The notes below the pieces were generated by a model, which did not search any database, had not been told where the DNA came from, and saw only the letters and a list, made by a program, of their open reading frames with translations. The position numbers were made by a program, and so were the translations under genes. From a virus, in the IMG/VR virus record IMGVR_UViG_3300044801_000070, positions 1 to 38,357 of that record: a stretch of 38,357 nt of DNA; one strand, written 5' to 3'. Shown here piece by piece: positions 7,298-12,452 of this stretch (position 1 is the first letter of the stretch; every line of letters begins with the position of its first letter).

Positions 7298-7326
7298 TTG
7301 CGTATATATGTCACATGTGTTATATT
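7298..7326 (+). promoter_or_regulatory. Rightward promoter with CACATGTG palindrome in the spacer
   Basis: TTGCGT (7298-7303), 17 bases, TATATT (7321-7326). The spacer and flanks hold CATATG (7290-7295) and the eight-base palindrome CACATGTG (7312-7319), a possible operator. The same box pattern (TTGCNT-17-TATATT or TAGAAT) recurs at 11291 and 15114, so these are probably one promoter class. Confidence 0.6.
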
Positions 7327-7332
7327 GATGAT

Positions 7333-7432
7333 ATCAAAGCGAGCATGTCTCCTGAAAGACCCTAAAAGGGTAGGTTGTAGCGGCAAGCGGAGATAGTAAA
7401 TAGTAACAAAAACTAGTCTGTAGGAGGACGAA
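7333..7432 (+). promoter_or_regulatory. Structured mRNA leader with alternative pairing to its own ribosome site
   Basis: The leader can form GTCT/AGAC (7347-7350 with 7357-7360) or ACCCT-AAA-AGGGT (7359-7371). The segment TCTCC (7348-7352) can pair with GGAGA (7389-7393). The same segment, as TCTCCT (7348-7353), can instead pair with the Shine-Dalgarno AGGAGG (7422-7427) just before ATG 7433. These two pairings exclude each other, as in an RNA switch. No known riboswitch class was recognised. Confidence 0.5.
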
Positions 7433-7669
7433 ATGAGAACACAAATTAATTGTTTTAGTGATTTAAAGCGTTGGTATAGCGATCAAATAAGTGGCATTGA
7501 TAAACAAAGCTATACAATGCCTTTTAGTGAGCTTGTAGAGCAAGGGGCAAGTACTTTTGAGAGCCTTCTTAAACAGTGCTCTAATTTTAAATATGGTGCT
7601 TGTTTAGACGACTTAGATTTTGATGTAGATTTGATTTTCGATGCAATTTCAGATTATGAGGCAGACTGA
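7433..7669 (+). CDS. Small acidic hypothetical protein
   Basis: 78 residues, acidic C-terminus (DDLDFDVDLIFDAISDYEAD), no membrane segment. It is the first gene of a two-gene rightward operon that diverges from the packaging operon. AGGAGG sits five bases before the ATG, the strongest ribosome site in the window, but it can be masked by the leader. It ends in a TGATG overlap with the next gene. Function unknown; acidic early phage proteins often target host DNA-binding proteins, but nothing here proves that. Confidence 0.68.
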   Translation: MRTQINCFSDLKRWYSDQISGIDKQSYTMPFSELVEQGASTFESLLKQCSNFKYGACLDDLDFDVDLIFDAISDYEAD

Positions 7670-7884
7670 TGAAACTTGAATTTAGCTTAGTGAAAGAGTT
7701 TGGGAAAGAGCGCTACTATCCGCTGAATGAGGCTTCGAAAGCGCTTGCGATAGTTATGGGTCGACGGAGTTTAACGAAGTGTCAGCTGACGGTTTTAGCG
7801 AATGCCGGATTTCGTATAGAATCTGATGTTTCGTTACTTTGCTCTGATGAGCAGATAAGCACATCTTTAAAACTAATGACCTAG
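7669..7884 (+). CDS. Small hypothetical protein, second gene of the rightward pair
   Basis: 71 residues, coupled to the previous gene by TGATG. The central stretch YYPLNEASKALAIVMGRRSL followed by KCQLTVLANAG suggests a small helical fold, possibly a helix-turn-helix, though I cannot name it. Its last 12 bases overlap the 3' end of the opposing gene at 7873, so the two operons converge tail to tail here. Confidence 0.6.
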   Translation: MKLEFSLVKEFGKERYYPLNEASKALAIVMGRRSLTKCQLTVLANAGFRIESDVSLLCSDEQISTSLKLMT

Positions 7885-8160
7885 GATATGTCCCGCGAGG
7901 GGCATATTTATATTTTTGAGTGTCTCTTTATCAAAGAATTTCATATCGATTTCAACATTATCCCACTGATTTTTGTAAGTAGGTAAAAGTTCATCGATTT
8001 TTTTTCTGCAATAGTCATCGATTTTTTTTCTGCAAAATTCGTCGATTTGATCTTTTAGAAATTCTGGAAGATAACTTTCATCACATTCAGCATCATGATT
8101 CAAGAATTCATCTAGATCAAAGATTTTCAATTCTTTCTTTTTGTCATTTGTATCCGTCAT
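7873..8160 (-). CDS. Acidic hypothetical protein with a duplicated (F/Y)CRKKID motif
   Basis: 95 residues, acidic, last gene of the leftward early region. It has a short internal tandem repeat, FCRKKIDDYCRKKIDE near residues 42-57, also visible in the DNA as two copies of a 24-base unit at about 7986-8045. It is coupled to the upstream gene by ATGA. Function unknown. Confidence 0.62.
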   Translation of the reverse strand: MTDTNDKKKELKIFDLDEFLNHDAECDESYLPEFLKDQIDEFCRKKIDDYCRKKIDELLPTYKNQWDNVEIDMKFFDKETLKNINMPLAGHILGH

Positions 8161-8396
8161 TTTAATTCCTCAATTTTTCCTATAATTTTCGGTTTATCAC
8201 TTAGATAAACATTATCAGAAAAAGGTTTCCATTCTAATGCTTTTACTGAACGTAATGGAAAATTTTTTATGATTGAAGGTGTAAGTAAAGCGAAGATGAA
8301 ATCACCATTTTCAGCAAAATAACCTATTCCATAAAATTCTTTATCAATATTAGGTATTTTAGGAAGCTTTATAAGTAACAAATCTTTTAAGATCAT
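8157..8396 (-). CDS. Hypothetical small protein
   Basis: 79 residues of mixed composition with beta-strand-like stretches (FYGIGYFAENGDFIFALL). No Cys or membrane segment. ATGA overlaps on both sides (8157-8160 and 8393-8396) place it in a tight three-gene unit. No family recognised. Confidence 0.62.
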   Translation of the reverse strand: MILKDLLLIKLPKIPNIDKEFYGIGYFAENGDFIFALLTPSIIKNFPLRSVKALEWKPFSDNVYLSDKPKIIGKIEELK

Positions 8397-8566
8397 TTTT
8401 TTTCCAATTTAGCGATTCTTTCTTTAAGTTTATGAATTTCATCCCAAAGTTGCTCTATGTGTCGAATAGGATTGCCTTCAATTTTAGTAAGTGCATGAAA
8501 AGGAATAGGAGTGGCGAATCCATACCCTTCGTTTTTTTCGTCACTGATGATATGTTGGCTCTTCAT
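8393..8566 (-). CDS. Small hypothetical protein with C-terminal coiled coil
   Basis: 57 residues from ATG 8566-8564 to TGA 8395-8393, overlapping the next start as ATGA. The N-terminus is polar (MKSQHIISDEKNEGYGFATP) and the C-terminus is a heptad-like helix (IEQLWDEIHKLKERIAKLEKK minus ends). The coupled overlap and clean protein-like sequence support it, although no strong Shine-Dalgarno is visible. Function unknown. Confidence 0.58.
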   Translation of the reverse strand: MKSQHIISDEKNEGYGFATPIPFHALTKIEGNPIRHIEQLWDEIHKLKERIAKLEKK

Positions 8567-8656
8567 GTTATCGGCTTGTGTTGTAACGTCTGATAATATA
8601 GCTTATGTAGCGTAAAGTGTTGGTTTTCAAATATTAAAGCTGTTGTTTTGGTTGTC

Positions 8657-8677
8657 AGTGAATAATATTCACTTTTT
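8657..8677 (+). terminator. Perfect palindromic hairpin followed by T5
   Basis: AGTGAAT-AAT-ATTCACT (8657-8673, seven-base-pair stem, three-base loop), running into TTTTT on the plus strand. It fits a weak rightward intrinsic terminator, but no rightward gene ends nearby. It lies just past the stop of the leftward gene at 8696, so it may protect or end that mRNA instead. Confidence 0.35.
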
Positions 8678-8695
8678 GGCTGTTTTTTGGGATAT

Positions 8696-9145
8696 TTATT
8701 CACTCTCGCATTCCAATTCAGCTAATTTCAAGCCATCATCCCAATTTTTTCTTGTTCCGTATATGTGTTCTAAATATTCTTTTACATACTCAATCTGTTT
8801 TGCATATTCCGGTGTGATTAAATTGCTAAATATTACCGGGCCTCTTGAGCCACATTTAGTACACTGCATATAATATTTTATCTTTTGTTGGGACATTGAG
8901 GGATTGTCTTCAACACTCGTGATTAGATCAGGAATTTCACCGCACCAGGGACAACCTTTTTTGTTGATGTTACCTAATAACAAGTGAATATAATTTGATT
9001 TTGTTTTTATCCTGCCCCATTCATTTTGATGAACTTTTGCAAGTTCCAACGGAGGATATTCAGAAACGTTTTCAAATTCATCGTCTTCAGATAATTCTTG
9101 GCAATATTTTAAGTTTGAGCTGTTAAAGTATAGATGTTTTCGCAA
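8696..9145 (-). CDS. Lar-like zinc-ribbon protein (restriction alleviation type)
   Basis: 149 residues. CPWCG (Cys65, Cys68) and CTKCGSRGP (Cys95, Cys98) reproduce the Lar-family pattern CPFCG...CxxCGAxGP, followed by a Trp-containing helix (NWDDGLKLAELE) like the family's EAIxxWN tail. Lar (Rac prophage) modulates host type I restriction. The long N-terminal 60 residues are extra relative to Lar. The start is TTG 9145-9143 with a strong AAGGGAG site six bases upstream. The match is motif-level; anti-restriction activity is inferred. Confidence 0.62.
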   Translation of the reverse strand: MRKHLYFNSSNLKYCQELSEDDEFENVSEYPPLELAKVHQNEWGRIKTKSNYIHLLLGNINKKGCPWCGEIPDLITSVEDNPSMSQQKIKYYMQCTKCGSRGPVIFSNLITPEYAKQIEYVKEYLEHIYGTRKNWDDGLKLAELECESE

Positions 9146-9164
9146 TGAGATCTCCCTTGTTTAC

Positions 9165-9181
9165 ACAATCTTTTTGCTATA
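9165..9181. repeat. 17-bp direct repeat, left copy (flanks gene 9177-9392)
   Basis: ACAATCTTTTTGCTATA occurs here and again at 9408-9424 (243 bases apart), with ATTT shortly after both. The pair brackets one small gene and could mark a gene gained or exchanged by recombination. Confidence 0.6.
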
Positions 9182-9392
9182 GATTTTCACGTTCTTTTTT
9201 TGTATTAAAAGGAATCCAAAAAGTATATTGATAATTCATATTATTTTCACCTGCAATTTTTTTATAGTCGTTACTAGAACATAAGAAAAAACTATGTATA
9301 TCATCGCCGTTAACTTCTTTTTTGCATATATTCCAAATTAAAATTTCTTGTCCTATTGCAGGAAGATCGATTAAAAAAGTGCGCCATTTCAT
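9177..9392 (-). CDS. Small DUF551-like protein
   Basis: 71 residues. It starts MKWRTFLIDLPAIGQEILIWN and has YTFWIPF near the C-terminus, which matches the DUF551 outline W...LP..G..VL(I/V)W...(H/C)W(M/I)P. DUF551 proteins are common in phage early regions and have no known function. It is bracketed by 17-bp direct repeats. Two clearer and one probable further members occur in the window. The match is weak here. Confidence 0.5.
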   Translation of the reverse strand: MKWRTFLIDLPAIGQEILIWNICKKEVNGDDIHSFFLCSSNDYKKIAGENNMNYQYTFWIPFNTKKERENL

Positions 9393-9403
9393 GTTAAATC
9401 CTT

Positions 9404-9583
9404 TTATACAATCTTTTTGCTATAAATTTTGAAGCCATCTCTTTTTTGGTGTTGAGGATCGGGCTTGGCGATCCATTTGTCAGCCTGCGTGCGTAACTTT
9501 CGGCACGGGTTGCAGAGTTTCAATCGTCCGTTCTGATTTCGGAATTCTCTGTCACATTGAAGACACTGCCGTTTGTCAGTCAT
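9404..9583 (-). CDS. Tiny zinc-finger protein, family member 1
   Basis: 59 residues, ATG 9583-9581 to TAA 9406-9404. CLQC (7-10) and CNPC (24-27) are followed by a Trp-containing basic helix (RTQADKW). It shares the plan C-x2-C-x3-F...C-x2/3-C...x-A-(D/E)-x-W with the proteins at 9804-9980 and 10351-10716. It overlaps the upstream gene by eight bases. Probably a zinc-dependent nucleic-acid binder; function unknown. Confidence 0.62.
   Translation of the reverse strand: MTDKRQCLQCDREFRNQNGRLKLCNPCRKLRTQADKWIAKPDPQHQKRDGFKIYSKKIV
9408..9424. repeat. 17-bp direct repeat, right copy
   Basis: Second copy of ACAATCTTTTTGCTATA (first at 9165-9181). It encodes the C-terminal codons of the zinc-finger gene at 9404. 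Confidence 0.6.
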
Positions 9584-9800
9584 TTTTTAAATCGTTTACA
9601 TATTTTTGATAGATGGGATACCGTTTTTTTAACTTATCCATCATTTCATCGATATTTTCTTGAGTTATTCCGTCTTTAGCAAGAACTGTAAGAAAATAAT
9701 TTAATAAAAAAATTACTAATTTTAAGCTTGACCAATTTTTTTTATCTGCAAACTTTACAATTAAAGTTTGAAGTTCATCTACTTCTGATTGTGTAAACAT
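9576..9800 (-). CDS. Small helical hypothetical protein
   Basis: 74 residues, mostly helical: a hydrophobic middle (LVIFLLNYFLTVLA, residues about 28-41) flanked by charged helices. The middle is long enough for one membrane pass but also fits a helical bundle. ATG 9800 has TAGG nine bases upstream. No family recognised. Confidence 0.55.
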   Translation of the reverse strand: MFTQSEVDELQTLIVKFADKKNWSSLKLVIFLLNYFLTVLAKDGITQENIDEMMDKLKKRYPIYQKYVNDLKND

Positions 9801-9803
9801 TTT

Positions 9804-9980
9804 TTAAAACCTATAGCTGAGTGCTTTCGCGGGTAATTTTCGTTTAGGCTTATGCTGTAGCCATTTTTCAGCTTGAGTAAGCGGCCCTTTGCAGGGATTT
9901 TTGCAGTAGAGATGTGTGCGATTTCGAGGGTGAAAAAATTGGCCGCAGGTGGCGCAAGCTTTCATTTCTATGTCTGTCAT
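9804..9980 (-). CDS. Tiny zinc-finger protein, family member 2
   Basis: 58 residues from ATG 9980-9978, chosen because AAAGG lies seven to eight bases upstream. An in-frame ATG at 10022 exists only because of a 19-bp tandem duplication and has no ribosome site. CATC (9-12) and CKNPC (26-30) are followed by QAEKW and a basic tail ending KALSYRF. It is a paralogue of the proteins at 9404-9583 and 10351-10716; the last shares the ALSYRF/AVAYSF ending. Confidence 0.62.
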   Translation of the reverse strand: MTDIEMKACATCGQFFHPRNRTHLYCKNPCKGPLTQAEKWLQHKPKRKLPAKALSYRF

Positions 9981-9990
9981 TTCGGAACCT

Positions 9991-10028
9991 TTAATTCGGA
10001 CATATTTCTTTAATTCGGACATATTTTT
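9991..10028. repeat. 19-bp tandem duplication at a gene start
   Basis: TTAATTCGGACATATTT plus two bases occurs twice head to tail (9991-10009 and 10010-10028). Read leftward each copy contains ATGTCCGAATTAAAG. With a single copy this would be an eight-codon leader ORF ending in an ATGA overlap with ATG 9980. The duplication fuses a start in frame with the gene instead. Confidence 0.6.
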
Positions 10029-10034
10029 TAAAAG

Positions 10035-10199
10035 TCATTTCGCGCAGCACTCTTTTTTTCTAGAAAAGCATTCTTTTAGGAAAGTTTCGATGTCTAGCTT
10101 CACTGATTCTTTTTCGTTTGATTTTGATTTATTATAGATTTTTAGAAACTCATCTAAAATCTCAAAGTCGTCGTCAGTCATTTTTGATTCATAATTCAT
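10035..10199 (-). CDS. Small acidic protein ending in Glu-Cys-Cys-Ala-Lys
   Basis: 54 residues, ATG 10199-10197 to TGA 10037-10035. The N-terminus is acidic (DDDFEILDEFLKIYNK) and the protein ends KKECCAK. The same ending closes the unrelated upstream gene, and the DNA coding for it is also similar, as if one 3' end had been copied onto the other gene. Its start lies inside the stop region of the upstream gene (TGA 10198-10196). Function unknown. Confidence 0.6.
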   Translation of the reverse strand: MNYESKMTDDDFEILDEFLKIYNKSKSNEKESVKLDIETFLKECFSRKKECCAK

Positions 10200-10351
10200 T
10201 TTGCGCAGCATTCCTTTTCTTCGATAATGATTGAAATTAAGCGTTGGGCTTCCCCTGCCGAGATTTTGAGACGGCGTTGGACTAGAGGGACGGATAGTAC
10301 GCCGAATTCAAGTAAGAGGGCTTTTGCTTTAGATAGGTTTTCGTCGTACAT
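10196..10351 (-). CDS. Small winged-helix protein resembling the FtsK gamma domain
   Basis: 51 residues, ATG 10351-10349 to TGA 10198-10196. The stretch LLLEFGVLSVPLVQRRLKIS then GEAQRLISIIIEE follows the FtsK gamma pattern (hydrophobic helix, S-x-x-L-Q-R-R-(F/L)-x-I, A-x-R-L-I-x-x-L-E). FtsK gamma binds the KOPS sequence that steers FtsK at the host terminus. Stand-alone copies occur in phages, with unknown roles. The C-terminus is EKECCAK. It is coupled to the upstream gene by TAATG. DNA binding is inferred. Confidence 0.6.
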   Translation of the reverse strand: MYDENLSKAKALLLEFGVLSVPLVQRRLKISAGEAQRLISIIIEEKECCAK

Positions 10352-10716
10352 TATCCCCGACAGACTTTAAATTGTTTTCCGGGTCCGTATTTTTTCCTAA
10401 AAAAGCTGTATGCCACAGCTTCGTTATTTCGAGGTGTTAGGTTTTCTTTTTTATTCATCCACATTTCAGCTTCATTTCGTGTCCTATAAGTACAAGGATC
10501 TTGACAAAACTTTTGTTTTTTATTATTTGTTTCAAATTCTTTTTTGCAGATTTCACATTCTTTTTTTAACATTTTTACAGGAACATATTTTTGCCGACGA
10601 ATTTCAGCCTGTCGCTTGCTAACACATTTTACACAAGTGTACGCCCACTGACCGTTACTATGTTTTAAAAAATTCTCATTGCAATAAGTACACAATATTT
10701 TTTCTTCTTTGTCCAT
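10351..10716 (-). CDS. Double zinc-finger protein, family member 3
   Basis: 121 residues with two zinc modules: CTYC (9-12) with CVKC (28-31), and CEIC (54-57) with CQDPC (72-76). The second is followed by NEAEMW and a basic tail with AVAYSFFRKKYG. The second half is a paralogue of the 58- and 59-residue proteins at 9804 and 9404. TAATG overlaps link it to both neighbours. The basic, Cys-paired sequence suggests DNA or RNA binding; the role is unknown. Confidence 0.65.
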   Translation of the reverse strand: MDKEEKILCTYCNENFLKHSNGQWAYTCVKCVSKRQAEIRRQKYVPVKMLKKECEICKKEFETNNKKQKFCQDPCTYRTRNEAEMWMNKKENLTPRNNEAVAYSFFRKKYGPGKQFKVCRG

Positions 10717-11027
10717 TACTCCGGAACTCCATCAAATTGCTGAATGAGTTTAAAACAATTTACGCTGCAAACGTAGACTTTTTGAGAAAGCGGCGTGCAG
10801 ACTTGTAAGAAGTGCGTTTTCTCTTTTTTGCAGACTTCGCAGTGTATTGGAGGCGGTGTATTAGATGGCGGCGGTGTTGGATTTGTTCTCATGATTTCCT
10901 TGTTTTCAATAGTAGAAACTAGTTTTTCTAAAAAAATTGACAATCCACCTTCTCTTAAGGATAAATTTCTCGTATATTCCAATACATCTCGAAGGCTCAT
11001 TTTTTCTAATTCAAGTTTATCTTTCAT
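10716..11027 (-). CDS. Hypothetical protein with Pro linker and C-terminal zinc finger
   Basis: 103 residues. A helical N-terminus (1-45) is joined by a Pro-rich linker (TPPPSNTPPPI) to a Cys module with CEVC (63-66) and C...C near 77 and 87-91. No Shine-Dalgarno is visible; its ATG lies inside the end of the small upstream gene, so translation is probably coupled. Function unknown. Confidence 0.6.
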   Translation of the reverse strand: MKDKLELEKMSLRDVLEYTRNLSLREGGLSIFLEKLVSTIENKEIMRTNPTPPPSNTPPPIHCEVCKKEKTHFLQVCTPLSQKVYVCSVNCFKLIQQFDGVPE

Positions 11028-11148
11028 TTATTTTTTTGAAAGCGTTAAAGAAATTTAAGAAAAGTTGAGTTTCGATCATTTCGGGATGTCGAAATCGGTA
11101 GCGCGTCTGGAAAAAGCATAAAACCATTAAAATTATCAGTATAACCAC
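11017..11148 (-). CDS. Possible small membrane peptide
   Basis: 43 residues from GTG 11148-11146, ten bases after AAGG, to TGA 11019-11017. The first 13 residues form a membrane helix (VVILIILMVLCFF) followed by a basic segment (QTRYRFR). The open frame extends further upstream but that part is the tRNA-like element translated, so the short form is preferred. Overlap of 11 bases with the next gene supports it. Tentative. Confidence 0.4.
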   Translation of the reverse strand: MVILIILMVLCFFQTRYRFRHPEMIETQLFLNFFNAFKKINER

Positions 11149-11168
11149 TTCATTTTTACCTTTTTTAT

Positions 11169-11278
11169 GACCGGGGCAGGATTCGAACCTGCAATTTCCG
11201 CAACTGCAAAGGAGAGGTGTCTTTCCCACAAGTAGATCAAATGTTGACTTCTTTCAACCTGCTTTAGACGACCCGGTC
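11169..11278 (-). tRNA. tRNA-like element, 110 nt, no canonical anticodon arm
   Basis: Read leftward, the acceptor stem is perfect, GACCGGG (11278-11272) with CCCGGTC (11175-11169), and the T arm is canonical, GCAGG-TTCGAAT-CCTGC. The 5' part (TCGTCTAAAGCAGG) looks like a D arm. Between D and T arms about 60 bases fold differently: a GTTGA/TCAAC hairpin is clear, but an exhaustive hand check for a five-pair stem with a seven-base loop and T33 finds none. At 110 nt it is too long even for a Ser or Leu tRNA. It may be a decayed tRNA, a tRNA with an insertion, or a tRNA mimic. No 3' CCA is encoded. Confidence 0.55.
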
Positions 11279-11290
11279 TAAATTTTCTTG

Positions 11291-11319
11291 TTGCCTGAAT
11301 TGTAGCATATCTATATATT
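11291..11319 (+). promoter_or_regulatory. Rightward promoter
   Basis: TTGCCT (11291-11296), 17 bases, TATATT (11314-11319), about 19 bases before ATG 11339. Same design as the promoters at 7298 and 15114. Confidence 0.58.
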
Positions 11320-11338
11320 ATTGCGCTAGAGGTATTTT

Positions 11339-11611
11339 ATGCACGCTGTACAATTAGAATTTCAGATTGAAAACGCTAGTAGCGTTGACGAAAAAATAGA
11401 TGTTGCGTATAAGCAGATTGAGCAGATACGAAAATCTAATGACAACGTGCGCAGGGGTTTATTTGCACGTCATGGAGAGCTTGCTAAAATGTATTTGAGA
11501 CAGCAAGCGGAGATCGATGAATTGAAACGGATGATTAGGGAAATGAATCATGAGAAAACAGAATGGAATTACTCGGAAAATGGTCACCTCTTTGCTTTAC
11601 GAGAGGCTTAA
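11339..11611 (+). CDS. Coiled-coil hypothetical protein
   Basis: 90 residues, charged and mostly helical, with heptad-like stretches (DEKIDVAYKQIEQIRKS and AEIDELKRMIREMNHEK). No Cys or membrane segment. It has its own promoter and an AGAGG site. It is one of few rightward genes inside the leftward replication region. Its last 62 bases overlap the start of the gene at 11550 and its final bases overlap the opposing RusA-like gene. Function unknown. Confidence 0.6.
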   Translation: MHAVQLEFQIENASSVDEKIDVAYKQIEQIRKSNDNVRRGLFARHGELAKMYLRQQAEIDELKRMIREMNHEKTEWNYSENGHLFALREA

Positions 11612-11756
11612 AAGCGAGGAGGATTTGCTAACTCAGCAAGTTTGCGAAGATCCGGAAAAAGCGATTGAGTTTTTACACGGTCAATATCGGCTTGCTCGGC
11701 AAGAGCTTTCAGCTCGTCGTCTTCGTAGATTTCAATCCGAAAAGCGTATTCTTTAA
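11550..11756 (+). CDS. Possible small protein antisense to the RusA-like gene
   Basis: 68 residues, charged helical (EEDLLTQQVCEDPEKAIEFL, then RLARQELSARRLRRFQ). It begins inside the previous gene, so it could be coupled to it; ATG at codon 11 is an alternative start. About 149 bases lie antisense to the 3' end of the RusA-like gene, which is well supported, so this frame may be a shadow. It is listed because its composition is protein-like and it follows a promoter-driven gene. Confidence 0.38.
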   Translation: MRKQNGITRKMVTSLLYERLKSEEDLLTQQVCEDPEKAIEFLHGQYRLARQELSARRLRRFQSEKRIL

Positions 11757-12084
11757 CGCGGCCTTTCTCTTGCACATACTCCCACATGATACGCGCATCT
11801 CCGTCGGCTCGGCCTTTTGCTAAGCCAGGGATAAGAATTTCGCTGCACGCGTCTCTAATCGCTTTCATACTGTAAACGAAATTATCGAAATCAAGCGTTC
11901 TTGGTGCGATTCGGATAAGCCGGATGATGCACGGAAGCTTCACTTTGCCTTTAAACGTATTTAAGTAGGCAGCCACGGCGTTTTGTTGTTTTAGCCTACG
12001 TTTCCTTGTCTTAGTCCAATGCTCGTGCGTGTTGGCCTCTGAAAGAAGCCTGATCGGTATCGTGGCGCTAAAGACTGATTTCAT
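11608..12084 (-). CDS. rusA: RusA-like Holliday-junction resolvase
   Basis: 158 residues. Residues about 10-115 follow the RusA fold: a basic N-terminus (EANTHEHWTKTRKRRLKQQ), then APRTLDFDNFVYSMKAIRDA, containing the LDxDN acidic motif, and KGRADGDARIMWEYVQEKG with the second acidic cluster before a final strand (YAFRIEIYE). RusA dimers cut four-way DNA junctions with Mg2+. About 40 residues beyond the usual end are extra. It would act on recombination intermediates made by the RecT-like/YqaJ pair and clear junctions before packaging. It overlaps the upstream gene by 17 bases. Confidence 0.8.
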   Translation of the reverse strand: MKSVFSATIPIRLLSEANTHEHWTKTRKRRLKQQNAVAAYLNTFKGKVKLPCIIRLIRIAPRTLDFDNFVYSMKAIRDACSEILIPGLAKGRADGDARIMWEYVQEKGRVKEYAFRIEIYEDDELKALAEQADIDRVKTQSLFPDLRKLAELANPPRF

Positions 12085-12295
12085 CTTTCACCGTCATATT
12101 GTCTTTCATTTCGTACAGTCCCTTCTCTTCACTCTGCCGCGTTAATTCATCAAGATGTCTAGATTTTGTCCAATCTCCGAATAAGCAATCTTTGCAAATG
12201 TCTATAGGCTCGATTTTTCCCGTTGCCATATCTTCGATTCCCATTCCGTGGCTTTTTCCGCAATATTTGCAGGGGGGATATATTATTTCAGTCAT
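12068..12295 (-). CDS. Small zinc-ribbon hypothetical protein
   Basis: 75 residues from ATG 12295-12293, nine bases after GGAAGG (an ATG nine bases earlier sits on the ribosome site). CKYCGKSHG near the N-terminus and CKDC about 25 residues later form a CxxC...CxxC ribbon, followed by LFGDWTKS and an acidic tail. Coupled to both neighbours by overlaps. Function unknown. Confidence 0.6.
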   Translation of the reverse strand: MTEIIYPPCKYCGKSHGMGIEDMATGKIEPIDICKDCLFGDWTKSRHLDELTRQSEEKGLYEMKDNMTVKDEISL

Positions 12296-12452
12296 TTTTA
12301 TCATCCTTCCAAATTTGATACGCCAACATAAAAGCTATGCGGGTTTCATCATCCCAAGTAAGAACTTGATGAGCGTATTCTATCAATCCGGGCGCTTGCT
12401 CATCTGCTGTATACATGTAGGACAAAGCCTCTTCAATCTTTTCTTTCATCAT
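12288..12452 (-). CDS. Small helical hypothetical protein
   Basis: 54 residues from ATG 12452 (or 53 from ATG 12449, which is better spaced from GAGGG). Sequence features are an amphipathic N-terminus (KEKIEEALSYMYTADEQ) and LTWDDETRIAFMLAYQIW. The frame is open 15 codons upstream, but that part overlaps the DUF551-like gene and lacks a ribosome site. Function unknown. Confidence 0.55.
   Translation of the reverse strand: MMKEKIEEALSYMYTADEQAPGLIEYAHQVLTWDDETRIAFMLAYQIWKDDKND

Noticed and set aside
11149-11229. Upstream part of an open frame running through the tRNA-like element (CSCGNCRFESCPGH)
   Set aside because: This peptide is the usual artefact of translating a tRNA T arm and acceptor; only the part downstream of 11148 was kept as a candidate gene.
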